Assembly: GCA_012797915.1 (NCBI GenBank)
Contig: JAAZOE010000553.1
Location: 1 to 19,891 of the forward strand
Direction: 5' to 3'
DNA: 19,891 nucleotides
Source: Candidatus Zixiibacteriota bacterium
GTDB taxonomy: Bacteria > Zixibacteria > MSB-5A5 > GN15 > JAAZOE01
Each line of letters opens with the position of its first letter. The first letter of the stretch is position 1. Below the pieces are notes generated by a model that was not told the origin of the DNA, did not search any database, and saw only the letters and a list, made by a program, of their open reading frames with translations. Positions 1-6,140 of the stretch are shown here, piece by piece. The position numbers were made by a program, and so were the translations under genes.

Positions 1-663
1 CATCCGGAATCGGCTGAGGAAGCCGCGGATATTGTCATCCAGGCAGGCCGGTACGGGCAACGGTTGTTTATTTCCGGATTTTCCAACACGATCGACCCGT
101 CGGGGGAATCGTTTGCCGATCTGCTGGTTTTGAAAACCGACCGGTTAAACGCGATCCTCGACATCAACCGGCGGGACTTCCACGTCACCGTCGGCGCCGG
201 TTTCCCAGTGACCGAAATCAACCGCCCTCTCGCCGCCGAGGGACTGTGGTTTCCGTTCGGGGACACGCAATACCCCGGCTCATTCGGCGGCGCCCTGGCC
301 GCCGGTCTAAAGGGTCATGACGGCGTCCATGTCGTCCCGTTCAGCCGTCACCTGCTGTCCATAACCGCCGTTCTGGCGGATGGCTCGATCGTTCATCCCG
401 GTTCGCTGACGTTCAAATCTGTTTCGGGGTATGATATCTCCCGGTTGTTCTACAACAGCTGGGGATATCTGGGTATGGTGATCGAGTTGTCTTTTCGGGT
501 ATTGCCGTTGTCCGAAAAACAGCCGGAATCCTCTCCTCTGACGCTCATTCCCCCGGATCATGACGCTTTCGTCGAACAAATGAGCGGCCGGGAGCCGTCG
601 GCTGAACTGTATCGGACCATTAAGAACCGTTTCGATTCCCGAGGTCTTCTGCCCCTGATCTGA
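1..663 (+). CDS. FAD-linked oxidase, 3' part (GlcE/FAD_binding_4 type)
   Basis: The frame is open from the first base, so the 5' end lies outside the window; 220 residues are visible. They match the second half of a PCMH/FAD_binding_4 domain: a 'VTVGAGF' strand, the 'SFGGALAAGLKG' glycine-rich FAD loop, 'ITAVLADGSIV', and 'NSWGYLGMVIELSFRVLP' near residue 160. Enzymes of this family bind FAD and oxidise hydroxy acids or similar substrates. The domain is followed by only about 55 residues, yet these end in 'IKNRFDSRGLLP', which resembles the 'lK..fDP.gilNP' tail of glycolate oxidase GlcE-type subunits. The usual C-terminal cap domain of about 150-200 residues is therefore very short or missing. 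The substrate cannot be told. It precedes the deacetylase/ATP-grasp pair but is separated from it by a promoter. Confidence 0.8.
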   Translation, partial: HPESAEEAADIVIQAGRYGQRLFISGFSNTIDPSGESFADLLVLKTDRLNAILDINRRDFHVTVGAGFPVTEINRPLAAEGLWFPFGDTQYPGSFGGALAAGLKGHDGVHVVPFSRHLLSITAVLADGSIVHPGSLTFKSVSGYDISRLFYNSWGYLGMVIELSFRVLPLSEKQPESSPLTLIPPDHDAFVEQMSGREPSAELYRTIKNRFDSRGLLPLI

Positions 664-675
664 TCCCAATTCGCT

Positions 676-704
676 TTGACATCCGTCCGTAGATATGGTA
701 GATT
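676..704 (+). promoter_or_regulatory. Sigma-70-type promoter for the deacetylase/ATP-grasp pair
   Basis: A perfect -35 box TTGACA (676-681) is followed by a 17-base spacer and TAGATT (699-704, 4 of 6 matches to TATAAT). It lies in the 92-base gap after the FAD oxidase and would give a leader of about 45 bases before the ATG at 756. This is a consensus match by eye; no transcript evidence is available. Confidence 0.6.
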
Positions 705-755
705 GAGCGATACCGGCGCCGCGGAATAACTGAATCGGGGCGTCGAAACTGATTA

Positions 756-1703
756 ATGGCCATGCTGTTTACCTATGAATCATACCGGCGGCTGTTGGAG
801 ACGATCGGCCGTAGCGGATACGCCATATACGGGATCGAGGATATCCTGGCCGCCCGCGCGGCCGGGACGATTCCGGACGGCACCTACGTGGCCATCCGGC
901 ATGATGTTGACTATTTTCCCGATCGCGCCAAGGCGATCGCGGAAATCGAGGCCGAGCGGCGGATCAGCACGACTTATTACATCCGCCGCCGTTTCTTCGA
1001 TACCGACATCGATATGGTTCGGACCATCGCCGGTCTGGGACACCAGGTGGGGTATCATTACGAAGAAGTGGACACGCATCAGAAGGCGCCCAACCTGCAG
1101 GTCGGCCGTGACGCCCTCGGGTTCTTCATCGGCTCCCTTCTGGATATCGACCGCCTCGGTTTTCACATCCGGTCGATCTGCGCCCACGGCAATCCGATGA
1201 CCGACGTCGACAACCGGCAAGTGGTGCATCTCCTCCGCGACCCCGAGGTTCTGGATCATCTGGCCTTCACCTACGACCGCGATGAAATCCGCACCAAGAT
1301 TATCGAACGGCTGATCGGCGACGCCTCCATCGACATCACCGGCCGGGATTTTGACCTGTATATCCCGGACACGGGACGGTTCAATCCCCGGTTCAATCTC
1401 AAGGACCGAATCGACGACTGCGCTATCGCCGGACTGCGGAGTCTGGATGATCTGGACCGGCTGTTACAGGACGGCGCGCATCGCCGCATCTACATGAACA
1501 TGCACCCCGACCGCTGGTCGGGGGATCCGGTCACCTGGCTCTTCGACTGGAGCCTCGATACCGTCAAGAACCTCCTCAAGGCGGTCCTCGGCAAATCCGG
1601 CTACCGGGGGAATCTGATCGGAACCAAAGCCAAAAAGCACCATCGCGCCGTCATGGAGTCGCTGGGAGAAAAAACGGATGAAGGCCAGGGTTCTGGTTCT
1701 TAA
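756..1703 (+). CDS. NodB-like polysaccharide deacetylase family protein
   Basis: A 315-residue protein related to the polysaccharide deacetylase (NodB/CE4) superfamily. Such enzymes remove N- or O-acetyl groups from glycans using a divalent metal. Visible motifs are 'AIRHDVDYFPDRA' near residue 47 (the acidic metal/base motif), 'GHQVGYHYEEVDTH' near residue 95 (His-containing motif), 'CAHGNPM' near residue 142, and 'MNMHPDRW' near residue 248, a late His motif seen in this subgroup. There is no signal peptide or membrane segment, so it is probably cytoplasmic and may act on a nucleotide- or lipid-linked precursor. The ATG at 756 was chosen; an ATG at 762 is also possible. The 3' end overlaps the ATP-grasp gene by 26 bases, indicating translational coupling. 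The exact substrate is unknown. Confidence 0.8.
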   Translation: MAMLFTYESYRRLLETIGRSGYAIYGIEDILAARAAGTIPDGTYVAIRHDVDYFPDRAKAIAEIEAERRISTTYYIRRRFFDTDIDMVRTIAGLGHQVGYHYEEVDTHQKAPNLQVGRDALGFFIGSLLDIDRLGFHIRSICAHGNPMTDVDNRQVVHLLRDPEVLDHLAFTYDRDEIRTKIIERLIGDASIDITGRDFDLYIPDTGRFNPRFNLKDRIDDCAIAGLRSLDDLDRLLQDGAHRRIYMNMHPDRWSGDPVTWLFDWSLDTVKNLLKAVLGKSGYRGNLIGTKAKKHHRAVMESLGEKTDEGQGSGS

Positions 1704-2937
1704 CGGCTTCGTCAAAGGCTGGAACATCCTCAAGAGCCTGGCCGACGATGGTTTCGCGGTCAACTGCGGCCATCATACCCCCGACGCCCCCGGACTCTTC
1801 TCCAATCGTATCGATGACCGCTCCGCCAATCTGGTCTATCCCAACCCCAAAATCGACGAGAAGGGGTTCGTGAACGCGGTGCTGGAGCATCTCGGCCGGT
1901 TCAGATTCGATATCGTCCTGCCGGTCAACGCCGCCGAAATGATGGCCCTGGCCCGCCAGAAAGACAAACTCTCGGCATTGGCCCTGTTTCCTTTCGAGAC
2001 TTACTCCAAGCTGCTGCTTTTGCACGATAAAAAATATTTCTTCGAGCTGCTGGCGGCCCAGTTCGATCCGGACGTCATGCCCCGCAGCTGGTCGATCGGC
2101 GACCAGACGCCGCCGATCTCCGATATCATCGCCAAAGCCGGACTCGGCCAGGCGGCCTTCCAGCCAATGGACGATTACCCCACGGTGGAGCATTTCCTCA
2201 ACGCCCAACCGGGAGTTATTTATCCGCTCATGGTCAAGACCCGCCGGGCCACCTCGGCCGTGGGCATCTATCGCGTCCGCAACGAAACCGAACTGCGCAC
2301 CGCCTGCCGGATTCTAGGGGAGGTCGATATCATCGTCCAGGAAACCCTCGCCGGCCGGGGCGTCGGAATTTCGTACGTGCGCTGGGACCGCCCGCCGCTG
2401 CTGGCCCGGTTCGGCCATAAACGGGTACGGGAATATCCGATCGCCGGCGGGGCCTCCACCAGCCGCGAACCGTGGGACTGTGACAATCATCCCCTGACGG
2501 CCAACCTGGCCGGCTTCCTGGAGCGTCTCGACTGGCATGGCGTGGTGATGTTCGAGTTTAAGGAGGTTGTCGACGGCGGGGGGCAACCGGCGTACAAATT
2601 CCTTGAGGCCAATCCCCGCTTCTGGGGGTCGGTGCCGCTGGCGATCGCCAACGGCGTCAACTTCCCGGCCCTGCTCTGCCGGGCGGCCCTGGGACTCAGT
2701 CTTCCCCCGGTGCAGAATCAAAAGAAATATCGCGCCCGAATTCTGTTTTCGGACACGCTGTCGATGATCTTCAATGTTTTTCACGGATACCGAGTGGGGT
2801 ATCATCTCCGCGATTATTTCAATTTTCGGCGGTTGAAACTCGACGATATCGACTTCCGCGATTTCTCCGCCACCCGCAAAATATTTCGCCGAATGGCGGT
2901 GGAATTCTTCTCTCGCCTGCGCCGAAAGCCCGCTTGA
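1678..2937 (+). CDS. ATP-grasp carboxylate-amine ligase-like protein
   Basis: A 419-residue ATP-grasp protein of the carbamoyl-phosphate-synthase-large-chain/PylC-like type. These ligases join a carboxylate to an amine or thiol through an acylphosphate, using ATP and Mg. The N-terminus 'RVLVLNGFVKGWNILKSL' is the pre-ATP-grasp nucleotide-like fold. 'YPLMVKTRRATSAVGIYRV' (about residues 183-201) supplies the ATP-binding Lys and loop, 'VQETLAGRGVGIS' lies near residue 220, and 'FLEANPRFWGSVPLA' near residue 309 carries the Mg-binding E and N. The start overlaps the deacetylase gene by 26 bases, with GGGAG (1664-1668) nine bases upstream as ribosome binding site. The tight pairing suggests both act on one glycan or sugar-amino-acid precursor, which is inference. 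The product of the reaction is not known. Confidence 0.82.
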   Translation: MKARVLVLNGFVKGWNILKSLADDGFAVNCGHHTPDAPGLFSNRIDDRSANLVYPNPKIDEKGFVNAVLEHLGRFRFDIVLPVNAAEMMALARQKDKLSALALFPFETYSKLLLLHDKKYFFELLAAQFDPDVMPRSWSIGDQTPPISDIIAKAGLGQAAFQPMDDYPTVEHFLNAQPGVIYPLMVKTRRATSAVGIYRVRNETELRTACRILGEVDIIVQETLAGRGVGISYVRWDRPPLLARFGHKRVREYPIAGGASTSREPWDCDNHPLTANLAGFLERLDWHGVVMFEFKEVVDGGGQPAYKFLEANPRFWGSVPLAIANGVNFPALLCRAALGLSLPPVQNQKKYRARILFSDTLSMIFNVFHGYRVGYHLRDYFNFRRLKLDDIDFRDFSATRKIFRRMAVEFFSRLRRKPA

Positions 2938-2966
2938 GGGCGGCCGGTCGTCTGTTGTGCAAAAGG

Positions 2967-2995
2967 TGAACAGGCTGCGCGCGGCTGGATAAAAT
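2967..2995 (+). promoter_or_regulatory. Possible promoter of the TPR lipoprotein gene
   Basis: TGAACA (2967-2972) and TAAAAT (2990-2995, 5 of 6 matches to the -10 consensus) are separated by 17 bases in the 144-base gap upstream of the lipoprotein gene. The predicted leader is about 80 bases and contains a run of seven C. Match made by eye. Confidence 0.4.
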
Positions 2996-3081
2996 CGCCG
3001 TCCGGTTGGTAATGCCCCCCCGGGGATTTCCGATATAGCCAATACTAAGCTCATTTTTAGGGCATTTGTGGAGGCATCACT

Positions 3082-3621
3082 ATGCGTATGGTGATGATGA
3101 CCCTGATACTGGGGCTGGTCGTGGTCGGTTGCAGCCAGCAGGCCCCGGATATCAGAGAATCGGCCGTCGATGAGGCTTCGCAGGAAATCCGCGCCAGCGA
3201 GACGTTGAGTTCCGACAATCAGCTGCTGGCGGGGAAGGAGCAGTATCTGAAAGGCGACTATCGCCAGGCGGCCAAGCATCTCCTGCGGGCGATCACCAAT
3301 AACCGTCAAAACTGGGAAGCCCATTATTACCTTGGTCTGACCGAACAGAAGATGGGCAAGCAGGACCAGGCGGTGGAATCGTTCCGCACCAGTCTGCGGT
3401 ACTGCCCGCCGGAGCGGGAGGCGACGGCCCGAATCAATTATGCGTTGGGGTACAGCTACGAAAGGCTGGGGAATTCGCCCAAGGCGCAGGAACAGTATGC
3501 GCGCGCGGTGACGCTGTGGCCCGATTATACGGAAGCCAAGGAAGCCATGGCGCGGCTGGCCGGTTCGGTCACCAAGGCGCCCCAGCCGAAGACCGAATCG
3601 GGCGACGACGAAGCCCGATAG
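3082..3621 (+). CDS. TPR-repeat lipoprotein
   Basis: A 179-residue protein. The N-terminus has a short hydrophobic stretch ending in the lipobox 'VVGC', with Cys17 as the predicted lipidated residue, so the mature protein should be membrane-anchored in the periplasm. Residues about 50-155 hold three tetratricopeptide repeats, for example 'AGKEQYLKGDYRQAAKHLL', 'AHYYLGLTEQKMGKQDQAVE' and 'ALGYSYERLGNSPKAQEQYA', giving a protein-protein interaction scaffold. A strong GGAGG (3070-3074) lies seven bases before the ATG and fixes the start. The C-terminal 20 residues are charged and probably disordered. Partner proteins are unknown; similar small TPR lipoproteins are often involved in envelope assembly. 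Confidence 0.85.
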   Translation: MRMVMMTLILGLVVVGCSQQAPDIRESAVDEASQEIRASETLSSDNQLLAGKEQYLKGDYRQAAKHLLRAITNNRQNWEAHYYLGLTEQKMGKQDQAVESFRTSLRYCPPEREATARINYALGYSYERLGNSPKAQEQYARAVTLWPDYTEAKEAMARLAGSVTKAPQPKTESGDDEAR

Positions 3622-3792
3622 GGCCGACACCGAGGGGAAACCGATTCGGCCTTACGGGCGGATCGGCTGAAAACGAGCCGGCGAAGCAGGGCGCGGCAAA
3701 CCTGGTGGAAGCGAGAGGGCGGAGGAAGGACAGCGGGGAGCGGCAACCGATGAGGCGTGACCTCCCTCATTGTACATAGATGTTCATAGATG
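3622..3792 (+). other. Purine-rich non-coding stretch with several hairpins (candidate structured RNA or 3' UTR)
   Basis: No convincing gene lies here; the only open frames have atypical composition. On the + strand the stretch is purine-rich around 3700-3745. It can form a hairpin with stem CGGCT/AGCCG around a GAAAACG loop (about 3665-3681), a second with ATGAGG (3750-3755) paired to CCTCAT (3765-3770), and possibly GCCGA/TCGGC pairing near its start. An imperfect tandem repeat, tgtacatagatg followed by tgttcatagatg, covers 3771-3792. The terminator at 3793-3826 closes the region. It may be the 3' UTR of the lipoprotein mRNA or a small RNA. It does not match any riboswitch or housekeeping RNA recognised by eye. 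Confidence 0.35.
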
Positions 3793-3826
3793 GCCGGAGA
3801 GGCCCCGCGTCTCCCCGGCTGTTTTT
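3793..3826 (+). terminator. Rho-independent terminator
   Basis: GCCGGAGAG (3793-3801) pairs with CTCCCCGGC (3811-3819) with one mismatch across a nine-base loop, followed within two bases by TTTTT (3822-3826). It ends rightward transcription from the TPR lipoprotein and the intervening non-coding stretch, before the acetyltransferase gene. Confidence 0.65.
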
Positions 3827-3886
3827 ATATCTTTGAGGTTGAACCATCATTCGCTCGGCATTACCTTTCCGGCAGGCAAATCCAAC

Positions 3887-3891
3887 GAGGG
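3887..3891 (+). promoter_or_regulatory. Ribosome binding site deciding the GNAT start
   Basis: GAGGG lies nine bases before the ATG at 3901. The frame is open further upstream, to an ATG at 3790, but that extension would start at the edge of the terminator hairpin and has no family similarity. The 3901 start is therefore preferred. Confidence 0.6.
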
Positions 3892-3900
3892 TGTGCGCGC

Positions 3901-4323
3901 ATGGAAATACAACCGTTCATGATCGACGATTACGGGGCGATGATCGCGTTGTGGGAGCGGTCGGGACTACCGTTCGAAAAGGACGGCCGCGACAGCCGGG
4001 ATTCCATCGAACGGCAGATGTTCGACGACCATATCGCCATCATCACCCTCAAGGAACAAGGCCAACTGATCGGCGCGATCATCGCCACCAGCGACGGCCG
4101 CAAGGGATGGATCAACCGCCTGGCGGTCGACCCGGATTTCCGGGGACGGCGGCTGGCGGCCCGTTTGATCGAGGCGGCCGAGGAAAAACTGGCCGAAATG
4201 GGCGTCTCGGTCATCGGCGGCCTGATCGAGGACCAGAATTTCCCCTCTATGGCCGCGGCCAAATATTGCGGCTATGAAGGGTGGGAGCACCTGGTCTATT
4301 TCCGTAAGAAGCTGAACAAATAA
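3901..4323 (+). CDS. GNAT family N-acetyltransferase
   Basis: A 140-residue single-domain acetyltransferase that would transfer an acetyl group from acetyl-CoA to an amine. It has the typical GNAT order: an N-terminal 'IQPFMIDDYGAMIALWERSG' helix, 'GQLIGAIIATSDG' (strand 4 region), 'WINRLAVDPDFRGRRLAARL' containing the acetyl-CoA pyrophosphate-binding R-G-x-x-x-A loop near residue 80, and a C-terminal 'NFPSMAAAKYCGYEGW' helix and strand. The 'LPFEKDGRDS' segment resembles a common stand-alone GNAT subgroup of unknown substrate, and the RimI type is less likely. It starts after a terminator, so it probably has its own promoter. It is followed by a palindrome and then the CydA-like gene. Confidence 0.85.
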   Translation: MEIQPFMIDDYGAMIALWERSGLPFEKDGRDSRDSIERQMFDDHIAIITLKEQGQLIGAIIATSDGRKGWINRLAVDPDFRGRRLAARLIEAAEEKLAEMGVSVIGGLIEDQNFPSMAAAKYCGYEGWEHLVYFRKKLNK

Positions 4324-4334
4324 AATTTTCGTGG

Positions 4335-4366
4335 GTCAGGACCCCGCCGTGGCGGGCGGTCTTGAC
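4335..4366. repeat. Imperfect palindrome, REP-like
   Basis: The left arm gtca-g-gacc-ccgc (4335-4347) pairs with the right arm gcgg-gc-ggtc-t-tgac (4352-4366) around a CGTG loop, with one mismatch and a two-base bulge. There is no T-run, so it is not an obvious terminator. It lies between the GNAT stop and the ribosome binding site of the CydA-like gene. A possible TTG start (4362) falls inside it, which argues for the ATG at 4380. It may be a dispersed repeat or an mRNA hairpin affecting translation. Confidence 0.5.
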
Positions 4367-4371
4367 TATTC

Positions 4372-4375
4372 GAGG
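4372..4375 (+). promoter_or_regulatory. Ribosome binding site of the CydA-like gene
   Basis: GAGG ends four bases before the ATG at 4380, a slightly short spacing. It supports this ATG over the in-frame TTG at 4362, which lies within the palindrome. Confidence 0.5.
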
Positions 4376-4379
4376 CAGC

Positions 4380-5459
4380 ATGGAATATCCGGTTTGCCAA
4401 TTACTCAATTCCCGTATCATCATCATCGGGGGGATGGCCCTGGCGCATCTCTTCGTCTTCCATTTCGCCATCGCCGGCGGGCTGTACCTGGGGCCGGCGG
4501 AGTCGTTCGCCCGCCGTAGAAACGATCCCGCCCATCTGGCCCATCTCCGGGGCCAGAGCCGATTTTACCTGCTGATGACGATCCTCTTCGGGGCCGCCAT
4601 CGGGACCGGAATATGCGTCACGACCAGATTATTGCTCCCGGATGGAATACCATGGCTTTCACGCGACTTTCACTTGGTCTGGGCAACAGTTTCGGTCCTC
4701 TTCGCAGTCGAATTCACGGCCATTCTCCTGTATTACTTTGGCTGGACAAGACTTTCCCCCAGACGTCACCTGATTATCGGCTGGATAAACCTTGCCGCCG
4801 CCCTGCTATCGCTGGCGGCGATCAACGGCATTCTGGGTTTCTTGCTTGCCCCGGTGACTTGGCCGGAAACCGGCAACTTCTGGGCAGGCTTTTTCAATCC
4901 GAATTTCTGGCCCTCGCTGATTTTCCGGATATTTGCCTGCCTGGCGTTGGCCGGGCTATGCGCCACGTTCACGGCCGCGCGGGAGAAGAACGAAGCTTTC
5001 AAAGTCCGACTGCTCCGGCGCAACGGTCTGCTTGTTCTGGCCTCGATCGCGCTGGCCGTACCGGCCGCATATTGGTCCATTAAAGCGCTACCGCCGCAGG
5101 TCGCAGCCGGATTTGTCCCTGGGACGGATGCATACACCCCCCTGCAGGTGGCGATGCTGACCGCGGCCGTGCTGGCTCTTTTGACTCTCCTGGGGACAAT
5201 CATCTTCCCGCGTCACTGGGGGTATGTTTCCGCCGGGATATTGCTGCTTTGCGGTTTATTATCGCTGGGGGCGTTTGAATGGATGCGAGAAAGTCACTTT
5301 GGGTTTATGACTTTCCCCGAAGCTGCCGATCTTGCGGCCTCAAGGCAATGGTCGCCATTGGCCGTATTTGTCGGTACGTTCGTAATCGGACTGATCGTCA
5401 TAGTCTGGATGCTGCGGATATTCATGGTGAAATCGAATACCGATCGGCAGCAATCATGA
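4380..5459 (+). CDS. CydA-like membrane protein (divergent cytochrome bd subunit I family)
   Basis: A 359-residue protein with about nine hydrophobic helices (near residues 13-38, 62-82, 97-120, 130-157, 179-200, 215-234, 254-275, 281-299 and 328-348), as in cytochrome bd subunit I. By-eye alignment to E. coli CydA finds 'LAHLFVF' with His23 at the heme b595 ligand H19. It also finds 'FAVEFTAILLYYFGWTRL' with Glu111 at E107, the 'W..N..A.LLSLAAING' helix, and 'FEWMRES' near residue 299, like the conserved Glu region. The E99 position is Thr. The heme b558 ligand H186 position appears to be Arg183, while Met259 may match M393. The quinol-binding Q-loop between helices 6 and 7 is very short, which explains the length (CydA is about 520). 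No CydB gene is nearby. Oxygen reduction is possible but unproven; the donor is unknown. Confidence 0.7.
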   Translation: MEYPVCQLLNSRIIIIGGMALAHLFVFHFAIAGGLYLGPAESFARRRNDPAHLAHLRGQSRFYLLMTILFGAAIGTGICVTTRLLLPDGIPWLSRDFHLVWATVSVLFAVEFTAILLYYFGWTRLSPRRHLIIGWINLAAALLSLAAINGILGFLLAPVTWPETGNFWAGFFNPNFWPSLIFRIFACLALAGLCATFTAAREKNEAFKVRLLRRNGLLVLASIALAVPAAYWSIKALPPQVAAGFVPGTDAYTPLQVAMLTAAVLALLTLLGTIIFPRHWGYVSAGILLLCGLLSLGAFEWMRESHFGFMTFPEAADLAASRQWSPLAVFVGTFVIGLIVIVWMLRIFMVKSNTDRQQS

Positions 5460-5464
5460 TCCGG

Positions 5465-5491
5465 AATAAAAAAGCCGGTCTGCGGCCGGCT
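5465..5491 (-). terminator. Terminator after the TlpA-like gene
   Basis: Read on the - strand, AGCCGG (5491-5486) pairs with CCGGCT (5478-5473) around a seven-base loop and is followed by a T-run (A-rich 5465-5473 on +). It lies between the converging CydA-like and TlpA-like genes. For + strand transcripts the hairpin has no T-run. Confidence 0.7.
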
Positions 5492-5514
5492 GAGATGACG
5501 TCCCGAGGGAACCC

Positions 5515-6072
5515 TTAGTTCGTCGCCTGCGTGCCCACCATCTTATCGAAATAGGAACGGAACACCCCCTCCGGCTGCGCGCCGGTCACCCGGCCGATTT
5601 CCTTGCCGGTGGCATCGAAGAAGATGGTCACCGGGATCCCCCGCCCCATCTTGAATTCCTCCGCGACGTTTTTATCGCCGTGCAGAATCACCCAGGGAAG
5701 CTGCATCTGTTGAATGAACGGCATCACCGGATCGCGGCTGTCATCGACCGAAATCCCGACGATCTCCAGCCCTTTCGGTTTGTATTCCTTGTAGAGCGCC
5801 TTCAGCGCCGGCATTTCCATCCGGCAGGGCGGACACCAGGTGGCCCAGAAATTAATCGCGAATGGTTTGCCGACGAATTCCGACCATTTCCGCTTTCGGT
5901 TGAAAGCATCATCGAGGACGAATCGCTCCGAGGCATTATTCTCGGTCTGGACCTGCCCGCCGGCAGAACCGCCACCCGAGGGCTTGGCCGTTTCCTTGTC
6001 GCCGCAACCAAGCCAGAACAACCCGGCCGTGATGATCGCGGCGCCGGCAAGTATCAACAGACGTTTCTTCAT
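5515..6072 (-). CDS. TlpA/ResA-like thioredoxin-fold lipoprotein
   Basis: A 185-residue thiol-disulfide oxidoreductase of the TlpA/ResA (AhpC/TSA-Redoxin) type. The N-terminal hydrophobic segment ends in 'LGC' near residue 24, suggesting lipidation, although the residue at -3 (Trp) is unusual. A Gly/Ser-rich linker follows. The domain has 'FAINFWATWCPPCRMEMPAL' with catalytic Cys80 and Cys83, the 'LEIVGISVDD' insertion strand typical of TlpA, and the cis-proline segment 'GIPVTIFFD'. Such proteins reduce disulfides in the periplasm, for example for cytochrome c or oxidase maturation. The start is placed at the second of two adjacent ATGs, three bases after AAAGGG; a longer frame upstream reads back through the hairpin and is unlikely. 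It follows a second thioredoxin-like gene. Confidence 0.85.
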   Translation of the reverse strand: MKKRLLILAGAAIITAGLFWLGCGDKETAKPSGGGSAGGQVQTENNASERFVLDDAFNRKRKWSEFVGKPFAINFWATWCPPCRMEMPALKALYKEYKPKGLEIVGISVDDSRDPVMPFIQQMQLPWVILHGDKNVAEEFKMGRGIPVTIFFDATGKEIGRVTGAQPEGVFRSYFDKMVGTQATN

Positions 6073-6086
6073 CATCCCTTTATATA

Positions 6087-6113
6087 CAAAACGACCGCTC
6101 ATCGGCGGTCGTT
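6087..6113 (-). terminator. Hairpin terminator/attenuator between the two thioredoxin-like genes
   Basis: On the - strand AACGACCGC (6113-6105) and GCGGTCGTT (6098-6090) form a perfect nine-base-pair stem with a six-base loop. With the last bases of the stem, the 3' side reads TTTTG. It ends 15 bases before the TlpA-like start. The short T-run suggests partial termination or mRNA processing that would set the ratio of the two proteins. Confidence 0.55.
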
Positions 6114-6140
6114 CCGTAAAATTTCGGCCCCGATCGGCGA

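Noticed and set aside
2314..3630. A 438-codon open frame on the - strand
   Set aside because: It runs antisense to the ATP-grasp and TPR genes, which have clear motifs and ribosome binding sites. The composition is typical of a shadow frame.
3670..3760. Resemblance to a c-di-GMP-I (GEMM) riboswitch
   Set aside because: The pieces 'ggcaaacc' and 'aaccgatg' are similar, but the conserved GGGACGCAAAGCC segment and the tetraloop-receptor arrangement are missing.
3516..3779. An 87-codon + strand frame overlapping the end of the TPR gene
   Set aside because: It starts inside the lipoprotein gene in another frame, is rich in Arg/Gly/Pro, and has no ribosome binding site.
3771..3792. Short tandem repeat as the start of a CRISPR or VNTR
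   Set aside because: There are only two imperfect 12-base units that overlap each other, with no spacers or further copies.
3622..3826. RNase P RNA, tmRNA, SRP RNA or 6S RNA
   Set aside because: The region is too short for RNase P or tmRNA, and the conserved core motifs of SRP RNA and the central bubble of 6S RNA could not be found.
3790..3900. N-terminal extension of the GNAT gene to an ATG at 3790
   Set aside because: The extension begins at the terminator hairpin, has no family similarity, and a good ribosome binding site precedes the ATG at 3901.
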